The translations under genes and the position numbers were made by a program. The notes beneath the pieces were generated by a model that saw nothing but the letters and a program-made list of their open reading frames with translations, was not told the DNA's origin and did no database searches. This document shows, piece by piece, positions 1 to 6,637 of a stretch of 64,000 bases of DNA. The first letter of the stretch is position 1. The number at the start of each line of letters is the position of its first letter. This DNA is from Geobacter sp. OR-1 (lineage in GTDB: Bacteria; Desulfobacterota; Desulfuromonadia; Geobacterales; DSM-12255), in contig NZ_BAZF01000003.1 in the NCBI RefSeq assembly GCF_000813145.1, forward strand, positions 265,635-329,634, in the 5' to 3' direction.

Positions 1-1504
1 TATGGGTAACGTCATTGATCTGGCTTACGGCACGGGATATCATATCCAGGCCACTGGCCTGCTCCTGGCTGGCCATGGATATTTCGTCGGTGAGGGTGCC
101 GATGGTATGGGCGCCCTGGACCGCTCCGACGAGGAGGTCGTCGATCTCCTTTGCCAGTGACTCTCCCCGGTGCGAAAGCTCCACCGAATTCCTGATGAAA
201 AGATCGGTACGCTTTGACGCATCGGTCGACCGCTTGGCCAGTTGGCGGATCTCTTCCGTAAGGCCCTCGAAATCGTTACCGGCGCCCTCGACATGGGCCG
301 CTTCGATGGCGGCATTGACCCCAAGCAGGTTCGACAGCATCGCGATGTTGTTGAGATCGTCAATTAGATACTGAAATTCGTTCTGCAGTTTTTCCATCTC
401 CTGCCGGTCTCCCGAACCGTTGTCGAACCTGATCCCGCCGCGGAAATCTTCCAGCTGTTTCACCGCATTTTCACACCGCACAGAGAGGTTCCGGATTTCA
501 TTGGCCACAACGCCGAATCCCCCGGCCGATGACCGGACGCGGGTTGCCTTTTCCGCCGCGCTGGTGGACAGAGTTTCCGTTTCCTTGGCAATGGCATCGA
601 TCTCCTGGACGATGGCTGCGGTGTTGTCGGAAGAAGCGCGGATTTCGCCCATGGTGTCGAGCATCCGTTCCATCTCTTCTTTTGCGGTTGCGATCGATTC
701 CGCTGCAAGCTGGGAATTCTGGCGGGCATCGTTCGTATTCTGGGCACTCTTGATCGAGCTTTCGGAGATCTGAGCCAGGTTCTTGGAGGTTTCGGACAAC
801 TGGTTTTTCTGCTCCGCGGCTCCTTCAGAGACGATATGGCTGATCTGGGTGATCCTGTTACCGACATCGGTAACGGTTCCGACCGATTCGGCAACCTGGG
901 CTATGGCCGAATGCAGCGATTCAGCCGTTGCATTCATCGCCTTTTTAATTACGGCATGTTCGCCGCGATACTTGCCTTTCATCCTGGCGCCCAATTCGTA
1001 GCCGGCCAGTCTTTCCAGTACCGCGCTCGCCTCGTGCACCGGATTGATGATCCCGTCCAGGGTCCTGTTCACGCCGGAGATGAGATCATGCCAGATCCCC
1101 TCGTAATCCCAGTCGTTGCCCCGGGTGCGCAGCTTTCCTTGTTCGATGCCGCCGATCAGGTTTCTGGTCTCGTTGTTGAGGCCGTATAAAGTCGCCAGCA
1201 GCGTGTTCAGGTTAAGCTTGATGTTGTTGAACTCCCCCTTGTAGTCGTCGATGACGAATGGGGGGATGCGGCCGTGGGCAATTTCGTCGATTGCTCCGGC
1301 AGCAAGGTGCAGCGGCGCGACCAGGGTGTCCAACATCCTGTTGACCAGGGCGATCAGTTCGGCGTCGGCTCCGGCATGGGTTGACGGGTCGCCCCTCTCG
1401 TCAAGGCGGCCCTCCATCATCGCCGCGGCAAGCCGGCTGAGTTCATCGTGGAGGGCTGAATCTGAATGAGTCTGAGCAGGTTCCGGTCTATTGGCCTTCT
1501 TCAT
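1..1504 (-). CDS. Soluble methyl-accepting chemotaxis protein (partial, runs off left edge)
   Basis: About 501 residues are visible from the ATG at 1504, and the frame stays open to base 1. There is no hydrophobic segment, so the receptor should be cytoplasmic. The first ~230 residues look like consecutive HAMP-type helical modules, for example the stretch around IPPFVIDDYKGEFNNIK. The rest is chemoreceptor coiled coil. Two tip-like regions occur. The first is degenerate (around VQEIDAIAKE and GGFGVVANEIRNLS) and the second is closer to consensus (SNLLGVNAAIEAAHVEG, then TEEIRQLAKRS). Its ATG overlaps the TGA of the hydrogenase maturation protease, so it is translationally coupled to a NiFe hydrogenase operon. 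That position suggests H2 or redox taxis, which is inference. The MCP class is secure; the ligand is unknown. Confidence 0.88.
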   Translation of the reverse strand, partial: MKKANRPEPAQTHSDSALHDELSRLAAAMMEGRLDERGDPSTHAGADAELIALVNRMLDTLVAPLHLAAGAIDEIAHGRIPPFVIDDYKGEFNNIKLNLNTLLATLYGLNNETRNLIGGIEQGKLRTRGNDWDYEGIWHDLISGVNRTLDGIINPVHEASAVLERLAGYELGARMKGKYRGEHAVIKKAMNATAESLHSAIAQVAESVGTVTDVGNRITQISHIVSEGAAEQKNQLSETSKNLAQISESSIKSAQNTNDARQNSQLAAESIATAKEEMERMLDTMGEIRASSDNTAAIVQEIDAIAKETETLSTSAAEKATRVRSSAGGFGVVANEIRNLSVRCENAVKQLEDFRGGIRFDNGSGDRQEMEKLQNEFQYLIDDLNNIAMLSNLLGVNAAIEAAHVEGAGNDFEGLTEEIRQLAKRSTDASKRTDLFIRNSVELSHRGESLAKEIDDLLVGAVQGAHTIGTLTDEISMASQEQASGLDMISRAVSQINDVTH

Positions 1505-2001
1505 GTCATAATCCCCTGGCTGAATCTCATGATCTCGTTTTTTATGCGGTCTGCCGTTTCGCCCAGGACAGCCTCGGTCTCCGGGGTCATCGCCTCCCTG
1601 GTCATGTTGAAGCACCGTCCCTCAATTCCGTAAAGCACGATCTCCTGCGGCAGCTTTTCGGGGTAAAGGAGTTTACCTATCTCTACGGTTTCTCTCAGCC
1701 CGATTCCGTGCGCCGATATTGCGCCGGTGGGGCATGCCGGCAGGTCATCCCAGTTCAAGCGGTGGATGGTGCCGGCCGGGGCATTGAACTGCACGGCATC
1801 GACGACAATCAGCAACCGCTCGTTACCGGTAAGGCGGTCGAGCAGCGCCACTCCGCCTACACCTGCGTATTCAAGCCTGACCGTCTCAGGCAGCGGGATC
1901 TCCTGCAGCAGGTGCCAGATCTCGTACCCCACGGCATCATCGGCGATCAGTTCATTGCCGATGCAGACCACGAGGATGCCGGATTTCGGGGCAGGGGTCA
2001 T
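1501..2001 (-). CDS. Hydrogenase maturation protease (HoxW/HycI family, peptidase M52)
   Basis: 166 residues from the ATG at 2001, chosen because it overlaps the upstream stop (ATGA) and directly precedes the family N-terminus ILVVCIGNELIADDAVG. The family is a nickel-dependent endopeptidase that trims the C-terminus of the NiFe large subunit after metal insertion. Visible conserved features are the GNELIADDAVG loop with its acidic metal ligand, VDAVQF, and the SAHGIGL histidine region. It lies in the same operon as the group-3-like large subunit, whose C-terminus continues past the DPCLSCATH motif and so needs cleavage. A second protease at 15228-15713 serves the other hydrogenase. Confidence 0.9.
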   Translation of the reverse strand: MTPAPKSGILVVCIGNELIADDAVGYEIWHLLQEIPLPETVRLEYAGVGGVALLDRLTGNERLLIVVDAVQFNAPAGTIHRLNWDDLPACPTGAISAHGIGLRETVEIGKLLYPEKLPQEIVLYGIEGRCFNMTREAMTPETEAVLGETADRIKNEIMRFSQGIMT

Positions 2002-2456
2002 TGGGTCTTGATCCTGGTCCGGCACTCTGCGCCGCACGAGACGATTTCCGACTTTACCGGGCGGCTGACGAGTTCGTTCATTATTCCATCGAGGTACGAA
2101 TGGAAGAGCCTGCAGGTGGCCCCGCCCATCGGCATTCCCCTTAGAGCGCACGCGTCTCTGAGCACGCACCGTTTAAACAGCAGCTCTTCTCCCTGCTCCG
2201 GCTTTTCCAGGGAGAAGTCGAAGCCTGATTTCATTCTGGCGGCAAGGAGGGTGATGGTCTCTTCGAGTGACGGGTTCTGGAGATACACCGGCAGTTTCCT
2301 GGCCATCTCCCGTCCTGCTATCCGGCCGACCGGAGCTGTGGCCCCACCCATGATATTGTCGATCGTGGTGGTGAAGATGTCGAGGAGAAAGGCCACCTCG
2401 TTGAACGCCTTTTTATGGTCGTCCAGGGTTGCGATTGCCACGGCTTCGCTGCTCAT
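1998..2456 (-). CDS. V4R-like small protein of the hydrogenase operon (second copy)
   Basis: 152 residues from the ATG at 2456, which overlaps the ferredoxin stop by ATGA. I see no enzyme motif. The C-terminal half resembles the V4R (4-vinyl reductase) small-ligand-binding fold: a conserved Cys/Arg strand (FKRCVLRDACALRG), a GGATCRLFHSYLDGIM helix, and a final Cys-Cys turn (SCGAECRTR). The protein at 5079-5615 in the same operon follows the same plan, so the two look like diverged paralogs on either side of the hydrogenase genes. A ligand-sensing or chaperone role for the hydrogenase or the downstream chemoreceptor is plausible but inferred. The fold call rests on motif spacing only. Confidence 0.6.
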   Translation of the reverse strand: MSSEAVAIATLDDHKKAFNEVAFLLDIFTTTIDNIMGGATAPVGRIAGREMARKLPVYLQNPSLEETITLLAARMKSGFDFSLEKPEQGEELLFKRCVLRDACALRGMPMGGATCRLFHSYLDGIMNELVSRPVKSEIVSCGAECRTRIKTQ

Positions 2457-2704
2457 AGGAATTTCTCCATTTTGGCGCAAAACTTCAGGTCGCGGTAAAA
2501 GTTCCTGACCGAGTGATAGTTGCTGTGACTCAGCGCTCCCGAGGGGCAGAGGTAGGCGCAGCTCAGGCAGGCGATACAGTCTTCGGCATGCTTCACGGTG
2601 CAAAGCCGCTGTTGCGAATCCAATTCGAAGACCTTTGTCGGGCAAACGTCCACACAGATTTCGCAGCCGCGACAGGCCTGTTCATGGACTGTGATCTCTA
2701 CCAT
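2453..2704 (-). CDS. 2[4Fe-4S] ferredoxin-like protein, hydrogenase-associated
   Basis: 83 residues with two four-cysteine clusters: CRGCEICVDVCP near the N-terminus and CIACLSCAYLCP in the middle, each the CxxCxxCxxxCP pattern of a [4Fe-4S] site. It sits 4 bases after the large-subunit stop and overlaps the following V4R-like gene. It is therefore the likely electron carrier or electron-transfer subunit of the group-3-like hydrogenase, which has no diaphorase subunits (HoxEFU) in this operon. The C-terminal ~25 residues are basic and aromatic and carry no recognised motif. The ferredoxin fold is secure; the partner assignment rests on context. Confidence 0.88.
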   Translation of the reverse strand: MVEITVHEQACRGCEICVDVCPTKVFELDSQQRLCTVKHAEDCIACLSCAYLCPSGALSHSNYHSVRNFYRDLKFCAKMEKFL

Positions 2705-2708
2705 TTGG

Positions 2709-4136
2709 CTACCTCCGGATTGTGCGGACTCTTCTGCCGCCCCTGTTTATGGTGACTTCAAGCGGCATTGCTCCCAGGGCATGCGTTGCGCACGACAGAC
2801 AAGGGTCATAGCAGCGGATGCCGAATTCAATGGCGTTGAGCAGGGCTTTGTCATCCGGCAAGCCTATGACATGGGAGTTTGCGGCCTGATGGACTGTCCT
2901 GTTGATCAGGGAATAGTTCTGCTGAGTGGCGACGATCAGGTTGGCGGCCCGTATAATCCCGTTTTCATCGATTTCGTAATCGTGGATCAATGTTCCGCGC
3001 GGGGCCTCGACATGACCGACACCCCGCCCGCCGGGGAACTTCACCGGTACGCGCGTCTCCCCGAATATCCGCTTGTCCCGGATGATTTCGCTGCCATGCT
3101 CGATTGCCCAGATCGTCTCGATCAGTTTGGCGTATGCCTGCATTACCGTTATGTGGCACGGGCTGCCGCCGAGCTTCTTGAACTCGGCATATTCCGCATC
3201 GGCAAGTTCGGTCCCGTACTTGCCGGCCACGTTGATTCGTGCCAGCGAGCCGACCCGGTATTCGTGCTGTTCGCCATTGTCGAGAATGCTTACCGGCTTC
3301 ATATAGGACCAGTCGAGCACCGACTCGACCAGATGCCGGTCATAATCCTGGATCGGAAATTCGGCCCGGACATTCCCCTGCTCGTCTATGGCCTTCAGGG
3401 TCCCTTCCACCATCGAAACAGAGCCGTTTCGCACCGTGCCCAGAGACCAGGATGGGGTGATCCATTCCTTCAGCATTGCCGGGTGCAGTTCAACCTGCTT
3501 GAGGAGCAGCTGTTTAACCACTGGCGCCAGCTCTTTCAGCAACGACAGGGCTTCGTCCAGCCACGCCTTGAGCTGTGTCGTCTTTTCCTTGTCGATGATA
3601 AAGGTGATCCCGCCGGCAACCGAGGTCACCGGGTGCGTCCCCCTGCCTCCGACCATCTCGTTGATCTTCTGGCCGATGGTCCGGAGCAGCAGGGCCTTCT
3701 TGGCCACATCAGGGGCAGCCTGCACCACGCCGACGACATTTCTGACCGCCGGGTCGGCATCGAGCCCCATCACCAGGTCCGGTCCCTGCAGGACGAACAA
3801 CGACAGGGCATGCGAGTGGATCAGGTGCCCCATGTACATCAGCTCTCGCAGAAGCTTTGCCGCAACCGGAGCTTCGATGCCGGCAGCGTTGTCCAGGGCA
3901 TTGGATGCCGCCAGGTGGTGTGCCGTCGGACAGACACCGCAGATACGGCCGGTAATGTGGGGCATCCGGTCCGCTTCCATTCCGACCAGGATCTTCTCGA
4001 AGCCGCGCAGCTCGTTTACTACCAAGCCTGCCGATTCCAAATTTTTGCCATCGTCCGAAAGATTCAGAAATACCCTGGCATGCCCCTCGATCCTGGTTAT
4101 GGGGTCGATCTTGATAGTCTTGTTTGATTTACTCAT
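2709..4136 (-). CDS. NiFe hydrogenase large subunit, group 3-like (Mvh/Hox type)
   Basis: 475 residues carrying the NiFe active site. The N-terminal motif RICGVCPTAH and the C-terminal motif DPCLSCATH supply the four cysteines that hold nickel and iron. The signature IDPITRIEGHARV opens the protein. About 23 residues follow the final His and should be removed by the protease at 1501-2001. Length and motifs fit cytoplasmic group 3 enzymes rather than the membrane-bound group 1 enzyme at 12849. The ATG overlaps the small-subunit stop by 8 bases. No HoxEFU or MvhD-like subunit is adjacent, so the physiological electron partner is unclear; the ferredoxin at 2453 is the best candidate. Confidence 0.93.
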   Translation of the reverse strand: MSKSNKTIKIDPITRIEGHARVFLNLSDDGKNLESAGLVVNELRGFEKILVGMEADRMPHITGRICGVCPTAHHLAASNALDNAAGIEAPVAAKLLRELMYMGHLIHSHALSLFVLQGPDLVMGLDADPAVRNVVGVVQAAPDVAKKALLLRTIGQKINEMVGGRGTHPVTSVAGGITFIIDKEKTTQLKAWLDEALSLLKELAPVVKQLLLKQVELHPAMLKEWITPSWSLGTVRNGSVSMVEGTLKAIDEQGNVRAEFPIQDYDRHLVESVLDWSYMKPVSILDNGEQHEYRVGSLARINVAGKYGTELADAEYAEFKKLGGSPCHITVMQAYAKLIETIWAIEHGSEIIRDKRIFGETRVPVKFPGGRGVGHVEAPRGTLIHDYEIDENGIIRAANLIVATQQNYSLINRTVHQAANSHVIGLPDDKALLNAIEFGIRCYDPCLSCATHALGAMPLEVTINRGGRRVRTIRR

Positions 4137-5082
4137 AGTCTGCCTCTGCGTCTCCTATCCACTTCTTGATCAGGAAGGTCGGTTTTTCGCCGATCATGGA
4201 TGTCGCCATTGTGTAAGAGTAAAGCGATTTCGATGAGTTCTCTATTTCCCGGACAATTGCATCGCGTGGTATTTTTGTCAGCCGCGACATCCGGTCGGCA
4301 ATCTCGGTTCGGATGTCGCGGTTGGGTTCGGTCAGGATCTGCATGGTGGCCCCGGCACAGCCGGTGCACGGAATGCCGTTGAGCGGACAGGGGGAGAGGC
4401 AGCGATCGAGCGTCACCGATCCCATGCAGAGATATCCCTGGCTCAAGAAGCACTGCTCCGGATCGGGGCTGCCGTCAAGGTTCCCCCGAATGGCATCGGT
4501 ATCGGTTTTTTCCATCTTCCTCTTGCACTTGGCGCAGACCGATTCCTTGGTGGCTTTCGGTGTTCGCCCCTCAACCAGGGCCAGCAGGGCGTCGAATATG
4601 AATGCCGGATGAGGCGGGCAACCGGGAAGGTAGAGATCGACATCAATAACACTGTCCAGGGGGGTTACGGCCGGTTCCAGTGGTGAAACCTCTCTGCTCG
4701 GGGGGAGATGCGGTGTTGTGGTCTTGTTCTTCATGTAGACCGAATCCACGATCTCTTCCCGGGTATGGATGTTTCCTGCTCCTGCCGGTCCGCCATGCAC
4801 GGCGCATGATCCCCAGGCGATGATCAGGTCGCAGCTCTTGCGCATTTCCTCTGCTGCGTGGCGGTCATGCTCGTTCCTGATGGCCCCGGAAACAAGGCCC
4901 ACGGTTGCCTTGGGATAATCCTTGATGTCGGTCAGGACCGGACAACGTTGTATCTGTACAGCGTCAAGAACGGTCAGGATCTTCTCGTGCAGGTCGACTA
5001 TGGCCACATGGCAGCCCGAACAGTCGCTGAGCCATTCGGTGTTTACGGTGACTGGTTGTTTCCGCGGAGCTGATCGGCTCAT
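4129..5082 (-). CDS. NiFe hydrogenase small subunit, group 3-like (Mvh/Hox type)
   Basis: 317 residues from the ATG at 5082, which overlaps the upstream V4R-like stop. There is no twin-arginine signal, so it should stay in the cytoplasm. Proximal cluster ligands are visible in LSDCSGCHVAIVDL, IIAWGSCAVHGG and LYLPGCPPHP. A cysteine-rich C-terminal part (CLSPCPLNGIPCTGCAG, preceded by CAKC) resembles the FrhG/MvhG type that binds extra iron-sulfur clusters. It passes electrons between the NiFe site of the 2709-4136 subunit and an acceptor, probably the ferredoxin in the same operon. Family membership is clear; the exact subgroup (3b, 3c or 3d) is not settled from sequence reading alone. Confidence 0.9.
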   Translation of the reverse strand: MSRSAPRKQPVTVNTEWLSDCSGCHVAIVDLHEKILTVLDAVQIQRCPVLTDIKDYPKATVGLVSGAIRNEHDRHAAEEMRKSCDLIIAWGSCAVHGGPAGAGNIHTREEIVDSVYMKNKTTTPHLPPSREVSPLEPAVTPLDSVIDVDLYLPGCPPHPAFIFDALLALVEGRTPKATKESVCAKCKRKMEKTDTDAIRGNLDGSPDPEQCFLSQGYLCMGSVTLDRCLSPCPLNGIPCTGCAGATMQILTEPNRDIRTEIADRMSRLTKIPRDAIVREIENSSKSLYSYTMATSMIGEKPTFLIKKWIGDAEADYE

Positions 5083-5615
5083 CTTTTGGGTCCCTTTCTC
5101 TTGACGGGAATCTGCTCTGCGGGCTTGCGATGCAGGGTAAGCCGTTTGAGACAGGCGTTTTCCCCGGCATGGTCGATCTCCAGTGTGGAGTCGCACCCCA
5201 TGATGTTCTGCAGTGCGCCGGAGAAAAACCCGAACATCATGTTGCACAACGATCCTTTCTGGTGGTGGCCGAAGGTAAAGAGAGACTGCCTGATCATGCA
5301 GTCGCGGAAGACCAGCATCAGTTCTTCACCCTGTTCCGTATGCCGGATCAGTTCTTTGCGGTCGTGAGGCATGAAGGTTTCGAAATGCCAGAGGCAGCTG
5401 TTGTCAACCAGGACCTTGCTGACAGCGCCGAGCGCCTTTTCGATGTCGTCTGTTTGCGCGACATTTTCCGAAAGCTTCATCCCCAGCCGTTTTCCCGCCA
5501 GGTAGCTGATACTGTTCGCCGATTCGCCGATCGCTTCTTCGATGCCGCTGGCGATGGCGCCCAAAAATTTCATGGTCTCCTGGAGTGATGCCCGGGTATC
5601 TAACAGCTCGTCCAT
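5079..5615 (-). CDS. V4R-like small protein, first gene of the hydrogenase operon
   Basis: 178 residues from the ATG at 5615; a GTG four codons upstream (5627) is an alternative but has a weaker ribosome site. The N-terminal half is helical. The C-terminal half has the V4R-like pattern: LVFRDCMIRQSLFTFG, then GSLCNMMFGFFSGALQNIMG, then an acidic strand and a late cysteine (ENACLKRL). The same plan appears in the protein at 1998-2456. It opens the minus-strand hydrogenase operon and overlaps the small-subunit start. Possible roles are small-molecule sensing, assembly, or regulation of the hydrogenase. No catalytic residues can be named. Confidence 0.6.
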   Translation of the reverse strand: MDELLDTRASLQETMKFLGAIASGIEEAIGESANSISYLAGKRLGMKLSENVAQTDDIEKALGAVSKVLVDNSCLWHFETFMPHDRKELIRHTEQGEELMLVFRDCMIRQSLFTFGHHQKGSLCNMMFGFFSGALQNIMGCDSTLEIDHAGENACLKRLTLHRKPAEQIPVKRKGPKR

Positions 5616-5678
5616 GTGATAACCCACTTTAATTAATGGCTATATTGTATACGCATGACTCATGTATCGGAGCCGCTT

Positions 5679-5708
5679 TTGCGAACTTTAACTGTTTTTA
5701 TGTATAAT
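5679..5708 (+). promoter_or_regulatory. Candidate sigma-70 promoter for the hyp operon
   Basis: TTGCGA at 5679-5684 and TATAAT at 5703-5708 with an 18-base spacer, in the divergent region between the two hydrogenase-related operons. It would give a 5' leader of about 160 bases before hypB. The -10 is perfect and the -35 is partial. Confidence 0.5.
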
Positions 5709-5875
5709 TCAATAGGTTATCGGATTAGTAGCAAGGTAGTATCTTGTGTATACGGCATTCGGGTTATTGCTCCCCGGATGGTAACGGAGAACTGTTTGAC
5801 CTTCAGATTCGGATGGGGTAGTCTCATCTTTTCTGAGAACAGAGGCTGTTATCCGGAAAAACGGAGGTTGGATCG

Positions 5876-6625
5876 ATGTGTACCACCTGCGGTTGCTCAC
5901 CGCATGACCATCATCATGATGACCATCACCACGAACATGACGCCAAGACCGCTTCCCGTAGCGTTATCCAGGTGGAGATGGATATTCTGGCCAGGAATAA
6001 TCGCCTTGCCGGCGGGAATCGGTCCCTGTTTGCGCAAAAGGGGATCTTTGTGCTCAACCTGGTCAGTTCTCCCGGTTCCGGCAAGACCACCTTGCTGGAG
6101 AGGACTCTCAGGGAGATCGGCGGCCGGTTTCGCTGTGCAGTGATCGAAGGCGACCAGCAGACCGATAACGATGCGGTGCGGATCGCCGCTACCGGGGTGC
6201 CTGCCCGGCAGATCAACACCGGCGCGGGGTGTCATCTGGATGCCCACATGGTCGGCCACGCACTGGAGCATTTCGATCTCGACAGCCTGGACATCATATT
6301 TATCGAAAACGTGGGTAACCTGGTCTGCCCGGCATCGTTCGATCTCGGCGAGCATCACAAGGTGGTCGTGCTCTCGGTGACCGAAGGGGAGGACAAGCCG
6401 CTCAAGTACCCCCAGATGTTTCATGCTGCCGATGTCATGCTCCTGAACAAGATCGATCTGCTGCCCCATCTGGATTTCAATGTGGAGAGGTGCGTGGAGA
6501 TGGCGCGGCGCGTCAGGCCCGACGGGATTCTGATGCAGCTGTCGGCCAGGACCGGCGACGGGATGGCCGCCTGGTACGACTGGCTGGCCGCAGGGGTGGC
6601 CGCGGCACAGGCTGCCAACCGGTAA
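5876..6625 (+). CDS. hypB: Hydrogenase nickel incorporation GTPase HypB
   Basis: 249 residues. HypB delivers nickel to the hydrogenase large subunit using GTP. The N-terminus has the high-affinity nickel motif CTTCGC followed by a histidine-rich stretch ([13 protein letters not shown]) that may store metal. The P-loop is [15 protein letters not shown]. Later GTPase features are [13 protein letters not shown], the metal-binding [23 protein letters not shown] and LNKIDLLP. It is the first gene of the hyp operon and ends 12 bases before the probable hypF start. No hypA is in this window, so the usual HypA partner must be encoded elsewhere. Confidence 0.97.
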   Translation: MCTTCGCSPHDHHHDDHHHEHDAKTASRSVIQVEMDILARNNRLAGGNRSLFAQKGIFVLNLVSSPGSGKTTLLERTLREIGGRFRCAVIEGDQQTDNDAVRIAATGVPARQINTGAGCHLDAHMVGHALEHFDLDSLDIIFIENVGNLVCPASFDLGEHHKVVVLSVTEGEDKPLKYPQMFHAADVMLLNKIDLLPHLDFNVERCVEMARRVRPDGILMQLSARTGDGMAAWYDWLAAGVAAAQAANR

Positions 6626-6637
6626 GCGGGTAACAAT

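Noticed and set aside
2598..4127. 509-codon plus-strand open frame over the hydrogenase large subunit
   Set aside because: It is exactly antisense to a gene with NiFe motifs, shows no domain and arises from high third-position GC in the true gene.
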